Assembly (NCBI RefSeq): GCF_023503965.1 | Contig: NZ_CP097298.1 | Coordinates: 620,001 to 684,000, forward strand | Direction of reading: 5' to 3' | Origin: Brevundimonas albigilva | GTDB taxonomy: Bacteria; Pseudomonadota; Alphaproteobacteria; Caulobacterales; Caulobacteraceae | Length of the DNA: 64,000 bases | Part shown: in pieces, positions 32,470-42,090 of the stretch | Layout of the letters: each line of letters starts with the position of its first letter | Position numbering within the stretch: position 1 is the stretch's first letter | Notes under the pieces: generated by a model | Told to the model about the DNA's origin: nothing | The model's database searches: none | The model's input: the letters and a program-made list of their open reading frames with translations, nothing else | Translations under genes and position numbers: made by a program

Positions 32470-32718
32470 GGCTGCCTACGCGCGGACAGGCCCGCCACCG
32501 TCTGCGCGGAAGGGTCCGCGTGGCCTCGCATCGCCATGTAAAGACGATATCCCGCGAAGTTTTCGCAGTCAGACGGCAGTATATTTGCGCGATTCCGCAA
32601 GTTTCATGGACCCGTTTGTTTCCCGGCTTTCATTTGCATCGCTGTTGCTCCATTTTTCAACCAGTAGGGGAGCGGTGCGCTCATCGGACCCGCTCCCAAC
32701 CGAGGTGAAAGCGACGTC
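32470..32718. other. Divergent intergenic region with AT-rich promoter-like sequence
   Basis: About 250 bases between the GntR gene and the first regulator of the transfer block, with distinctly lower GC between about 32560 and 32660. It separates two gene sets reading away from each other and is a candidate edge of the conjugative element. No attachment-site repeat could be identified inside the window. Confidence 0.4.
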
Positions 32719-33219
32719 ATGGAGAGCGGCGACCGACAGTCCCAGAGCGAGACCCTATCGACCGCCCTCAGGCTGATCCGCCGCCATCGCCGGCTCCGCG
32801 CCGCGGATGTCGCCAAGGCGATGAACATGGCCCTCCGATCCTACGAGCATTTCGAAGCCGGCGGCGGTCGCATCAACATCGAGCGGATTCATCGGTTCGC
32901 CGAGGTCACCAACAGCGACCCGCATGCCATCGTCGCGGCCCTGGCCCTCGGCTCGCCCGCGTTCGCCTTGCGGTGCGCCGACAACAAACTGGCCACCATC
33001 CTCGCCGTGGCCCTGCAGGAATTCGACGAGGAGGCGGGCGACGCCATCGCCGAGCTCGAGTCGCTGACGATCATCAACACCTTCACCAAGGCTCTGCGGG
33101 AGCTCGCCGCCCAGTCGGTGCGCCGCGACAGCGCCGCCGACGCCTGGCTGGAAGAGCGGCGACATCGCCTGGTTTCGCCGGTGAGTGACGAGCCTGGGTC
33201 CGGGAACGGCACACCGTAA
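32719..33219 (+). CDS. Helix-turn-helix regulator at the head of the conjugation operon
   Basis: 166 residues. An XRE-like HTH covers about residues 15-65: STALRLIRRHRRLRAADVAK, AMNMALRSYEHFEAGGGRIN and IERIHRFAEVTNSDPHAIVA. The remaining helical part (LATILAVALQEFDEEAGDAI) may serve in dimerisation. It stands before the virB genes on the same strand, where such regulators often control transfer. No ligand domain is seen. Confidence 0.7.
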   Translation: MESGDRQSQSETLSTALRLIRRHRRLRAADVAKAMNMALRSYEHFEAGGGRINIERIHRFAEVTNSDPHAIVAALALGSPAFALRCADNKLATILAVALQEFDEEAGDAIAELESLTIINTFTKALRELAAQSVRRDSAADAWLEERRHRLVSPVSDEPGSGNGTP

Positions 33220-33278
33220 GCCTGCCGCCGCCTGCCTACGGACTGCCCCCGGCGAGATCGCCGTGGTGTGATCGTCGG

Positions 33279-33539
33279 ATGCGCGCGTCTCCCACCCAAA
33301 GTCCGTCGTCTTCAGGTCTGCTCCAGCGTCTCTCCGAGCGACAACGGGAATGCCTCGAGCTTGCGGCCGGCGGCCTGACCTCTTCGGCGATCGGCGCGCG
33401 GATCGGCCTGTCTCCCCGCACCGTCGACGAGCATCTGATGGGCGCCTGCCGCGCGCTGGGTGTCCGGACCCGCATCCAGGCGGTCGCCCGCCTCGCCGTC
33501 GCCGAGCGGTCCACCGAACCGCGGACTTTCCTACCGTAG
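33279..33539 (+). CDS. Solo LuxR-type HTH protein
   Basis: 86 residues consisting almost only of a LuxR C-terminal HTH: LSERQRECLELAAGGLTSSA, IGARIGLSPRTVDEHLMGAC and RALGVRTRIQAVARLAVAER. No sensor domain is attached, and the length is complete rather than truncated. It lies between the XRE-like regulator and virB1. It may co-regulate the transfer operon. Confidence 0.7.
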   Translation: MRASPTQSPSSSGLLQRLSERQRECLELAAGGLTSSAIGARIGLSPRTVDEHLMGACRALGVRTRIQAVARLAVAERSTEPRTFLP

Positions 33540-33614
33540 ATGTCCGGCGGGAGGCTCGCGGGTCGCGCGATCCCGGGGGGACCGGTTTGCTGGGGGCTCT
33601 GAAGGGAGCCGCCC

Positions 33615-34235
33615 GTGCTGGACCTCAATCTGATCCTCAGCCTGTCCCAGGCCTGCGCGCCGCAGGTGGCGCCGCAGACCCTCGCGGCGATCGCCTATGC
33701 GGAAAGCCGCTTCGATCCCCTGGCCATCGGGGTCAACCGCGGCCCCCGGCCCGGACGAGCGGCGAGGGACGCGAGCGACGCTGCTCGCATCGCACGCACC
33801 CTCCTGGCGCGCGGGGCCAACCTTGATTTGGGCGTGGCCCAGATCAACAGCGACAATCTGGACTGGCTCGGTCTGTCGGTCGAGGCCGCCTTCGACCCCT
33901 GCCGCAATCTCGCGGCCGCCGGCCTCGTGCTCCGGACCGGCTATCGTCCGTCGGAGGGCGTCGATCCCCAGACGACGCTGAGGGTGGCCCTGTCGCGCTA
34001 CAACACCGGCCACGCCGAGCGGGGCTTCCGCAACGGCTATGTCGCGCGTGTCGAAGCCGCCGCGCGAACGCTCGGGGTCGCCTTTCCCGTCGCCGCTTCC
34101 CCATCCCATCGCGTCGACGACGCCCGTCAGACGCCGCCGGTCCCGCCCGCCCCACCCGCGGCCTGGGACGTCTTCGCCCGGGTGTCGACGCGCGGGGTCG
34201 TGACCTTCACCCCCACCCCGGACCCGGAGTTCTGA
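33615..34235 (+). CDS. virB1: VirB1-like lytic transglycosylase
   Basis: 206 residues, GTG start with GGGAG upstream. It opens the wall for the conjugation channel. The SLT fold is visible in LAAIAYAESRFDPLAIGVN (catalytic Glu in AES), LDLGVAQINSDNLDWLGLSV and ALSRYNTGHAERGF. No clear signal peptide is seen, as in several VirB1 proteins of this operon type. The C-terminal 40 residues are Pro/Ala-rich. virB2 starts one base after its stop. Confidence 0.8.
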   Translation: MLDLNLILSLSQACAPQVAPQTLAAIAYAESRFDPLAIGVNRGPRPGRAARDASDAARIARTLLARGANLDLGVAQINSDNLDWLGLSVEAAFDPCRNLAAAGLVLRTGYRPSEGVDPQTTLRVALSRYNTGHAERGFRNGYVARVEAAARTLGVAFPVAASPSHRVDDARQTPPVPPAPPAAWDVFARVSTRGVVTFTPTPDPEF

Positions 34236-34236
34236 C

Positions 34237-34536
34237 ATGATCACCCCGCTCACTCTTCGCAGGACCGGGGCCGGCGCGGCGATCGCCCTGGCCGCCAGCC
34301 TCATGATCGTCCAGCCGGCGCTGGCCTCCGCCAATATCGAAGGCCTGCTGCAGAATGTGGTCGATCTGCTGACCGGCAACACCGCTCGACTCCTCGCCGT
34401 CCTCGCTGTGGTGATCGTCGGCATCCTCTGGATGTTCGGCCTGTTCGATCTGCGGCGCGCGGCGATCGTGGTGCTTGGCATCGTGGTCGTCTTCGGCGCG
34501 GCCGAGATCGTCAATCTGATCACAGGCGGCGGCTGA
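34237..34536 (+). CDS. virB2: VirB2/TrbC-type pilin
   Basis: 99 residues. A long signal region ends at about PALASA. Two hydrophobic helices follow (LLAVLAVVIVGILWMFGLFD and AIVVLGIVVVFGAAEIVNLI), the standard pilin subunit layout, ending TGGG. It lies between virB1 and virB3 and its stop overlaps the next start. Confidence 0.8.
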   Translation: MITPLTLRRTGAGAAIALAASLMIVQPALASANIEGLLQNVVDLLTGNTARLLAVLAVVIVGILWMFGLFDLRRAAIVVLGIVVVFGAAEIVNLITGGG

Positions 34537-34718
34537 TGGACGACGCCCTCCCCTGGCTCGTGATCGGATCGGCGTCAGCGCTCCTGGCCCTCGTCCTGAT
34601 GCTCGCCCTGAAGCTGATCTCGCCCAAGCGCTTCGCTCAGATTTTCGCCGGCCTCGCCTCCGGCGTCGCGATCGGCCTGGCCCTGTCGCGCCTGTCCGCC
34701 GGAGGCCCGCATGGTTGA
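34536..34718 (+). CDS. Small two-helix membrane protein between virB2 and virB3
   Basis: 60 residues with two hydrophobic stretches (LVIGSASALLALVLMLALKL and AQIFAGLASGVAIGLALSRL). It overlaps virB2 at its start and virB3 at its end, so it is co-translated. Not part of the minimal VirB set, and I do not recognise it. It may be a second pilin-like subunit or a helper of VirB3. Confidence 0.5.
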   Translation: MDDALPWLVIGSASALLALVLMLALKLISPKRFAQIFAGLASGVAIGLALSRLSAGGPHG

Positions 34719-35045
34719 AGAGCGACTGACCGAGACCCCTTGTTTCTGGCCTGCACGCGGCCGGCCATGGTTCTGGGCGTGCCCATGGAGGCCATGGGCG
34801 TCAACGTCATCCTTTCGGGCGTCGTCTTCCTGGTCGGCGGCAGCCTGCTCTACCTGCTCGTCGCGCCGGCCCTGCACCTGGTGTTCCGGGCGATCTGCCG
34901 GGCGGACCACAACGCCTTCCGCCTGCTGTTTGTCTATGTCGACACCAAGGGCCGGTCGCGCAACGCCGCCCTTTGGGGCGGCAGTTCGGCGACGCCGCTT
35001 CCGCTGGTCCGGCGCTACCGTCCGGCGGAGCTGGCCCGTGGCTGA
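34711..35045 (+). CDS. virB3: VirB3-like inner-membrane protein (frameshifted)
   Basis: About 111 residues after repair: MVEERLTETPLFLACTRPAM, VLGVPMEAMGVNVILSGVVF, LVGGSLLYLLVAPALHLVFR. The opening TPLFLACTRPAM is characteristic of VirB3/TrbD. A base is missing in the CCCC near 34738. A single hydrophobic hairpin is followed by a soluble tail ending RPAELARG. Confidence 0.8.
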
Positions 35046-37410
35046 GGGCGGCGTGAGCGCCATGCGTCTGCGGCGCGAGGCCGACGCCCGGCCTCACCTG
35101 ACCTATGCGCGCCACGTCTCCGACGCCGTGGTGGCGCTCGACAGCGGCGCCCTGATGATGGTCTTCCAGATCGACGGGGCGAGTTTCGAGACCGCGGACG
35201 CGCGCGATCTGAACGACTGGCACGTCAAGCTGAACCAGGCCTGGCGCAATCTGGCCGACGATCGCCTGGCGGTCTGGCATCATGTGGTGCGTCGGCCGGC
35301 CGAACTCGCGCGGTCCGTCGGCTTCCGCTCGGACTTCGCCGGCGAATTGGGCGCGCTCTACGACGACCGGGTCGCGGGGCGTCAGCTCTGGATCAATGAG
35401 CTCTTCGTCACCCTCGTCCTGCATCCGGGGCGCGAGGCCGGCGATCGCGCCGCGGCCCTGGCGCGTCGCCTGAAGGCGGCGCGACGGGCGGACGTCGAGG
35501 TCGAGACCGCTCACCTCCAGCGGGTCGAGGAAGCGGGCCGCGACCTGATCCAGTATCTCGACCGCTACGCCCCGCGCCGGCTGGGCCTGTATGAACGCGA
35601 CGGTCTCTGGTTCTCCGAGCCGATGGAGGTCATGCGGCTGGTTCTGACCGGTCGCCGCTCGGCGGTTCCGATCGTCTTCGGCCACCTCGGCGCGGCCGTT
35701 CATACCGTCCGCGCCATCTTCGGTCGCGAGATCCTGGAACTGCGGGACGTCGCCGACGCCCGTTACGCCGGCGTCCTGGCGGTGAAGGAATATCCCGCGA
35801 CGACCCGCCCGGGCCTCTGGGACGATCTGCTGAGCGTCCGCTTCGGCTTCGTGGCCAGCCAGTCCTTCGCCTTCCTGTCCAAGGCCGCCGCGCGGACGGT
35901 GATGGAGCGCAAGCAGAACCAGATGGTGTCCGCGCGCGACCGCGCCGCGTCCCAGATCACCGGCCTGTCGGACGCGCTGGACGACCTGGTCAGCAACCGC
36001 TTCGTGATGGGCGAGCACCAGGCCTCGATCCTCGTGCACGGCGATACGCCGGCGGCCCTGGCCGATCATCTGTCCAAGGCGCGCGCCATTCTCGCCGATT
36101 CCGGCCTGGTGGTGGCTCGGGAGGATCTCGGTCTGGAGGCGGCCTTCTGGTCCCAGTTCCCCGGGGCCTTCGCCCGCCGCACCCGGCCGGCCGCCATCAC
36201 TTCGCGCAATTCGCCGCCCTGGCGCCGTTCCACGCCCATCCGGTCGGCAAGGCCCGCGGCAATCACTGGGGCGAGGCCGTCGCGGTGCTGCGCACCACGG
36301 CCGGATCGCCCTTCTGGTTCAACTTCCATGTCGGCGATCTGGGCCACACCTTCATCTGCGGTCCGTCCGGCTCGGGCAAGACGGTCGTGCAGAACTTCAT
36401 GCTGGCCCAGCTTGAACGCTTCGGCGCCCAGCAGCTGTTCATCGACAAGGACCGCGGCGCTGAGATCTTCGTGCGCGCCTGCGGCGGGACCTATCTAGCC
36501 CTGCGCAACGGCGAGCCGACGGGCTTCGCCCCGTTCAAGGCGCTCGATCCGACGCCGGCGAACCGCGCCTTCCTGGTCCGGCTGGTCCGCGCCCTGGTCG
36601 ACCGCCCCCATGAACCCCTCACCGTTCCCGAGGCGCGGGCCATCGATCAGGGGGTCGCGGCGCTGGAGGCCCTGCCCCGCGAGCGTCGATCCCTCGCCGC
36701 CCTGCGCAGCCTGCTGGGCCAGGGCGACGCCGGGCGTGGGCGCGCGTCTGGAGCGCTGGCAGCGCGGCGGTCCGCTCGGCTGGGTGCTCGACAACGACGA
36801 GGACGCCCTGAGCTTGGAGGCGCGCTTCGCCGGCTTCGACATCACCCAGATGCTGGACCACGACGAGGTTCGCACGCCGGCGATGCTGTATCTGTTCCAC
36901 CGCATCGCCGAGCGCGTCGACGGCCGACGTCTCGTGCTCGACATCGACGAGTTCTGGAAGGTGCTGGACGATCCGGCCTTCACCGAGCTCGCCCGGGACG
37001 GCCTCAAGACCTGGCGCAAGCAAAACGCCCTGATGGTGTTCGGCACCCAGTCGCCGGCCGACGCGCTTCAATCGCCCATCGCCCACGCCATCCTCGAACA
37101 GTGCGCGACCAAGATCTTCCTGCCCAACGCCCACGGCCAGGCTCGGGACTATATCGACGGCTTCGGCCTGACCCGGGAGGAGTTCCGGCTGGTCCGTGAG
37201 GTGCTGACCCCGGAGTCGCATCGCTTCCTCGTCAAACAGGGCCACGACAGCGTCGTGGTCGAGCTCGACCTTCGCGGCATGGATGACGCGCTCGCCGTGC
37301 TGTCCGGGCGCACCGAGACCGTCGCCCTGCTCGATCGCCTCCGGGCCGAGACCGGCGACGACTACGCGCACTGGCGCGCCCCCTTCCATGACCAGAGGAG
37401 GTTCCTGTGA
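35038..37410 (+). CDS. virB4: VirB4-type conjugation ATPase (two frameshifts)
   Basis: About 790 residues, the energy-supplying ATPase of the channel. GTG start at 35038 has GGAG 8 bases upstream and overlaps virB3. The N-terminal domain (LTYARHVSDAVVALDSGALM) is followed by Walker A GPSGSGKTVVQNFML and Walker B RRLVLDIDEFWKVL. Then come ALMVFGTQSPADAL and ILEQCATKIFLPN. Shifts near 36195 (before FAQFAALAPFHAHPVGKARG) and near 36735 (before GVGARLERWQRGGPLGWVLD) break the frame. The C-terminus overlaps virB5. Confidence 0.85.
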
Positions 37411-38135
37411 GAGCCCGAATCCTGTCCGCCGCGGCCCTCGCCGCCCTCGCCCTCGCCACGGCTCCGACCGCCCGGGCGCAGCAGATCGTCCACGACCCGA
37501 GGGCGCTCGCCCAGATGATCGAGGAGGCCCGCACCACGCTCGACCAGCTCAAGGCGCTGCAGACCCAGGTCGAACAGGGCCAGAGGCTGTTCGACAGCCT
37601 CAACGACCTGTCCGACGTCAACGCCCTGGCCGGCGAGCTCGGCCTGCCGACCGTGCGCAATCCCCTGCCCGACATGCGGTCGCTGCGGGCGGCGGCGAAC
37701 GGCGACCTCGGCGCGCTCGGCGATCTCGCCGACCGCGCCGACGCCATCCGTCGCGACACCCGGCTCTACACGCCGCCGGCCGGCGCGCTGAGCCCGGCCG
37801 ACGCCTATTACCGGGACAGTCTGGAGCGGGCGGGCGCCCGCACGGCGCGCGATCTCGCCGTCGGAGAGGCGGTGGCCGGCGCCGCCGACCGGCGGCTCGA
37901 GGGCCTCGAGACGCTGCGGTCCGCGCTCGACACCGCCCCCAACGCCCGGGCGGTGATGGATCTGGAGGCCCGGCTCGCGGCCGAACAGGCGCTGATCCAG
38001 AACGAGCAGGTGCGGCTGCAGGGTCTGGCCCTGACGCAGACGGCCGAAGCCCGGCTGGAGGAGCAACGCGCCCGGGAACGGGCCGAGGCCGCGCGGACAG
38101 CCCGCATGAGCGTCTATGAGAGGGCCTTCCAGTGA
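37407..38135 (+). CDS. virB5: VirB5/TrbJ-like pilus-tip protein
   Basis: 242 residues, GTG start overlapping the virB4 stop. Signal peptide to about ARAQQ, then a mainly helical, coiled-coil-rich protein (MIEEARTTLDQLKALQTQVE, ARLAAEQALIQNEQVRLQGL) as in VirB5. It acts in the periplasm and at the pilus tip. The C-terminus overlaps the next gene. Confidence 0.75.
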   Translation: MRARILSAAALAALALATAPTARAQQIVHDPRALAQMIEEARTTLDQLKALQTQVEQGQRLFDSLNDLSDVNALAGELGLPTVRNPLPDMRSLRAAANGDLGALGDLADRADAIRRDTRLYTPPAGALSPADAYYRDSLERAGARTARDLAVGEAVAGAADRRLEGLETLRSALDTAPNARAVMDLEARLAAEQALIQNEQVRLQGLALTQTAEARLEEQRARERAEAARTARMSVYERAFQ

Positions 38136-38347
38136 GACGCTCCGCCCTGCTCGTCGCCCTCGGCCTCGTCGGGTGCGGAACGCCCGAGCGGACCGCGGAA
38201 GACTTCGCCGCCGATCCCGACGCGGCCGAAGCGGTCGTGGCCGCCTGCGACGCTGGACGGACGCAAACGGAATGCGACGCGGCGCGGCGCGGCCTGGCCG
38301 AGGCCCGGCGCGACGCCCGGATGCGCGCCTATGTGCAGGCCTTCTGA
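38132..38347 (+). CDS. Small lipoprotein, possible entry-exclusion (EexN/TrbK-like)
   Basis: 71 residues with a lipobox (LVALGLVGC) and a short charged tail having two Cys (VAACDAGRTQTECDAARRGL). Position between virB5 and virB6 and the CxxxxxTxxxC-like spacing match EexN/TrbK entry-exclusion lipoproteins. These stop redundant transfer between donors. Assignment rests on location and form. Confidence 0.6.
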   Translation: MRRSALLVALGLVGCGTPERTAEDFAADPDAAEAVVAACDAGRTQTECDAARRGLAEARRDARMRAYVQAF

Positions 38348-38356
38348 GGACCGACG

Positions 38357-39277
38357 ATGAGCTTCCGCGTCTTCGAGCCGAGCTACGACTTCATCGACGA
38401 GCGGTTGAACGTCTTTCTCGGCGACCGCCTGTCCTCGGTGATCGCCGAGGTCGAGGGGCCGCTGCGCATCGCCCTGGTCCTCTATGTGGTGCTCTACGGC
38501 GTCGCCATCCTGCGCGGCGCGATCAGCGAGCCGGTGATGGACTTCGCCGTCCGCTCGCTGAAGCTGGCCTTCCTCTATCTGCTGGCGACGACGGCGGCCT
38601 ATTCCACATTCGTCACCGAGCCGCTGTTCACCGGCCTGCCCAACGCCCTGACCCGGGCGGTCAGCGGCGCGGACACGCCGAGCGTCGGCGCGGCTTTCGA
38701 CCAGTTCTTCGCCTATGCGGCCTGGCTGGGCGAGGACATCTCGCGCGACGCCTCGGCCTTCAATCCCGGCCCCTATGTGGTGTCGGCGGCGGTCTTCCTC
38801 GTCGGCGCCCTGGCCGCCGCCCTCGGCTTCGGCGTGGTGCTGGTGGCCAAGCTGGCCCTCGCCCTGCTCGTCACGCTCGGCCCCATCTTCATCGCCTGCG
38901 CCCTGTTCGACGCGACGCGGCGCTTCTTCTTCGGCTGGCTGAGCCAGGCGGTGAACTATCTCGTCCTGTTCGCCCTGATCATCGTCATCTTCCAGCTGGT
39001 GCTGTCTCTGGTGCGCGACCAGTGGGGCGCGATCCAGGGCGCCGACCCGATGATCGGCGGCCTGATCTTCATCGCCCTGTGTCTGCTGGGCGCGATCTTC
39101 TTCCTGCAAACCCCCGCCATCGCCGCCGGCATCGCGGGCGGAGCCAGCGCCGGTCTGGCCGACTTCGCCAACGCCGCCGCCCTGGGCGGAAGCGGCTCGG
39201 GCCGCGCCCAGGGTCCGCAGGAATCCAGCCGCCAACCCCCGAGGAGCGGCGGCTCCATCCGACCGAGAGGCGCCTGA
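38357..39277 (+). CDS. virB6: VirB6-like polytopic channel protein
   Basis: 306 residues with about six hydrophobic helices (IALVLYVVLYGVAILRGAIS, VVSAAVFLVGALAAALGFGV, KLALALLVTLGPIFIACALF, GGLIFIALCLLGAIFFLQTP). FDATRRFFFGWLSQAVNYLV is a typical VirB6/TrbL block. The C-terminal 45 residues are Ser/Gly/Arg-rich. The gene fits the canonical vir order. Confidence 0.8.
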   Translation: MSFRVFEPSYDFIDERLNVFLGDRLSSVIAEVEGPLRIALVLYVVLYGVAILRGAISEPVMDFAVRSLKLAFLYLLATTAAYSTFVTEPLFTGLPNALTRAVSGADTPSVGAAFDQFFAYAAWLGEDISRDASAFNPGPYVVSAAVFLVGALAAALGFGVVLVAKLALALLVTLGPIFIACALFDATRRFFFGWLSQAVNYLVLFALIIVIFQLVLSLVRDQWGAIQGADPMIGGLIFIALCLLGAIFFLQTPAIAAGIAGGASAGLADFANAAALGGSGSGRAQGPQESSRQPPRSGGSIRPRGA

Positions 39278-39278
39278 C

Positions 39279-39470
39279 ATGATCCACCGTCCCTTTCTGC
39301 TCGCCGCCCTGTTGCTTCTGGCCGCTTGCGCCCACCGGAGCGATCCGGCGCTTCCGACCTGCGACGGCTCCGCCCGTCGCCCGGCCAATCTCCACGGAAC
39401 GGTGCTGACCCCGACGGCCGACCGTCCCGCCGCCCCCGTCGCTGCGCCCAACACGGGAGGCTGCGCATGA
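39279..39470 (+). CDS. VirB7-like lipoprotein
   Basis: 63 residues, lipobox LLLLAAC, then a Pro/Ala-rich tail ending GGC-A with a second Cys. Such short lipoproteins anchor the VirB9 ring by a disulfide. Size and position agree, but sequence evidence is weak, as for all VirB7 proteins. Confidence 0.6.
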   Translation: MIHRPFLLAALLLLAACAHRSDPALPTCDGSARRPANLHGTVLTPTADRPAAPVAAPNTGGCA

Positions 39471-40149
39471 GCGGCGTCCCCTCCCCGAACTGCAACGCTA
39501 TTTCGTCGAGGCGCGACGCTGGGACCAGGACCGTCTGGCCTCCGCCCTCCGCTCGCGCCGCCTGGCCTGGTCCGCCGCGGCGCTCGCCACCGGTCTCGCC
39601 GTCATCGCAACCGGCGCCGTCGCCCTGCTGACGCCGCTCAAGTCGACCGAGCCCTTCGTGATCCGGGTCGATCAGGCCACCGGCGCGGTCGACGTCGTGC
39701 GCGGCCTGTCCGCCGAGGACGGACCCGTCCGCTATGAGGAAGCGATCAGCAAATACTTCCTCGGACAATATGTCCGTCAGCGGGAGGGCTATCTCGACCC
39801 GGCGGCGGAGGACGCCTTCCGGCTGGTGTCCATCCTGTCCGCGCCCGCTGAGCAACGCCGTTGGGCCGATCTGTTCCGGGGCTCCAATCCGGCGAGCCCG
39901 CAGAACCTCTACGGCCCGGACGGCGAGGCCATCGTGGCGATCCGCGCCATCGGCTTCATCAACGACGGCGTCGCCAATGTCCGCTTCCGCCGCACGGTCC
40001 GACAGGCCCAGCAGACCGTCGAGAGCGACTGGATCGCCACCATCGCCTTCACCTACACGCGCGCGCCGATGTCGGAGCCGGACCGGCTGAGGAACCCTCT
40101 CGGCTTCCAGGTGACCTCCTACCGCGCCGATCCGGAGGTCATCCGATGA
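39467..40149 (+). CDS. virB8: VirB8-like inner-membrane scaffold protein (frameshifted)
   Basis: About 225 residues after repair near 39482: ELQRYFVEARRWDQDRLASA precedes a transmembrane helix (WSAAALATGLAVIATGAVAL). The periplasmic domain has TEPFVIRVDQATGAVDVV, FLGQYVRQREGY and NPLGFQVTSYRADPEVIR, all VirB8/TrbF signatures. It overlaps virB7 at the start and virB9 at the end. Confidence 0.85.
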
Positions 40150-40973
40150 CACGCCCCCTGTCCGCCCTGGCGCTGATCGCCGGGCTCGTCCTCGCCGCCC
40201 CGGCGATGGCGCAAACAGCCCCCGATCCCCGGATCCGGGAGATCGTCTACGACCCGGCGGCGGTCTACCACATCGCCGGCGCCTTCCGGACGGCGACCCA
40301 GATCGTCTTCTCGCCCGAGGAGACCATCCGCCACGCCGCGATCGGCGACAGCGTCGCCTGGGAGGTGGCCGCCGAAGGGTCGGTGTTGTTCCTGAAGCCG
40401 CGCGAGCGCCACCAGGCGACCAATCTGCTGGTCGTCACCGAGCGGGCCGGCGTCATCCGCCACTACGCCTTCGAACTGGTCGCCCGCGACCCCGGCGACC
40501 GCGCCGCCCTCGCCTATCAGGTGCGCTTCCTCTATCCGGCCGACGATCAGGCCCAAGCCGCCCGCGCCCTGGCTGTTCAGGCCGAAGCGGTCGAACAGCG
40601 CCTGATCGGCCTGGAACTGGACCGCGGCGTCCTTGAGGGTCCGCGCAATCTGGCCTGGTCCGCCCAAGGCGACGCGGCCCTGCAGCCGAGCGAGGTCAGC
40701 GACAACGGCCGCTTCACCGTCCTGCGCTTTCCGGGGGTTCAGGCCTTGCCGGCCCTGTTTGAGGTCGCCGAGGACGGCTCGGAGCGGCTCATCCCCTACG
40801 ACGTGCGCGGTGAGTTCGTGGTCGTCCACGGGGTCGCGCGCGGTCTGCGACTGAGACGCGGCTCCTCCGTCCTCTGCCTGTTCAATGAAGCCTTCGATCC
40901 TCGCGGCAGGGGCCTCGGCACGGGCACGGCCTCGCCTGTCGTCGATCGGGCCCCCGTCGGAGATCCGTCATGA
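40146..40973 (+). CDS. virB9: VirB9-like outer-membrane complex protein
   Basis: 275 residues with a signal peptide (SALALIAGLVLAAPAMAQ). Typical blocks: DPRIREIVYDPAAVYHIAGA, QIVFSPEETIRHAAIGDSVA, LFLKPRERHQATNLLVVTER and the C-terminal FTVLRFPGVQALPALFEV with EFVVVHGVARGLRLRRGSSV. It forms the channel ring with VirB7 and VirB10. Confidence 0.85.
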   Translation: MTRPLSALALIAGLVLAAPAMAQTAPDPRIREIVYDPAAVYHIAGAFRTATQIVFSPEETIRHAAIGDSVAWEVAAEGSVLFLKPRERHQATNLLVVTERAGVIRHYAFELVARDPGDRAALAYQVRFLYPADDQAQAARALAVQAEAVEQRLIGLELDRGVLEGPRNLAWSAQGDAALQPSEVSDNGRFTVLRFPGVQALPALFEVAEDGSERLIPYDVRGEFVVVHGVARGLRLRRGSSVLCLFNEAFDPRGRGLGTGTASPVVDRAPVGDPS

Positions 40974-42090
40974 GCGGGGCCGCGACGCCTCCCCGGACGA
41001 GAGCCCGCCCCCTGCCTCGACAGTAGCGGACCGCGGCATCTCGCCGATCGCCGGACGGTTCGGCGGACCGCGCGGCAAGATGATCACCCTCGCTGCGCTC
41101 GCCGCCGGTTGCGCCGTCTTCCTGATCGCGAGTTGGGATCGCGGCGACCGCGACGCCGATGGCCCGACGACGCGCGATGACCCGCCGCGTCAGACCGCGC
41201 CGTTCGAGCCCGCGCGGCGCGACCCGCCGCCCCTTGCTCAGCGACCCGGTCGTCGATCCCGAGGCCCCCGTGCTCGACGACGGTCCAACCGTTCCGCCGA
41301 TCGAGACCGGACCTCAAGGCGCGGCCCGTTCCGGTCCGTCCCCGGCGGACGAACGGCGCGCCCTGGCCGAAAGCGCCCGGCGGGCGCCGGTGCTCGCCTA
41401 CAGCCGGGCCGGCGGCGGCCCCGCAACGGCTCCCCAAGCCCCGCCGCAAGGCGCGACGCTCACAGGACCGCAGACGTCCCTGGACCAGCTCAGGCTGGTC
41501 ACCCCGGTGAGCCAGAGCCGCGCGGGCCGTCTGCCCGACCGCAACCTGCTGATCACGGCCGGGACCAGCGTCCCCTGTGTGCTGCAGACGGCCATGGACA
41601 GCACCACCCCGGGCTATGTGACCTGCGTCCTGTCCCGCGACGCCTGGTCCGACAACGGCGCGGTGGTCCTGATGGAGCGCGGCACCCGGGTTCTCGGCGA
41701 ATATCGTGGCGGCCTCCAGCAAGGCCGGCGCGCCTGTTCGTCCTGTGGACCCGGGCGGTGACGCCGACGGGGGTCGCCGTCGCCCTCGCCTCGCCGGCCG
41801 CCGACGCGCTCGGCCGATCCGGCTTCGACGGCGTGGTCGACACCCGCTTCTGGGATCGGTTCGGCGGCGCCCTCCTGCTGTCGATCGTCGACGACGGCGT
41901 CTACGCCGCCGTGGGCCGCGAGGACAGCGGCGGCGCCGCCGCCCGCCTTCCGTCCGACGCGGCCGGCGTCGCCCTCCAGGGCACGGTCGATATCCCGCCG
42001 ACGCTGCGCAAGGGTCAGGGCGCGGAGGTGTCGATCTTCGTCGCCCAGGATCTGGACTTCTCCGGCGTCTATCAGCTGCGATCCCGGTGA
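40970..42090 (+). CDS. virB10: VirB10-like channel protein (three frameshifts)
   Basis: About 370 residues. The cytoplasmic start MSGRDASPDESPPPAS is followed by a helix (MITLAALAAGCAVFLIASWD), a Pro-rich stalk and the C-terminal domain: LLITAGTSVPCVLQTAMDST, GYVTCVLSRDAWSDNGAVVL, ERGTRVLGEYRGGLQQG, then ALGRSGFDGVVDTRFWDRFG. The frame shifts near 40980, 41225 and 41725. Despite these, every VirB10 block is present. It spans both membranes. Confidence 0.8.
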
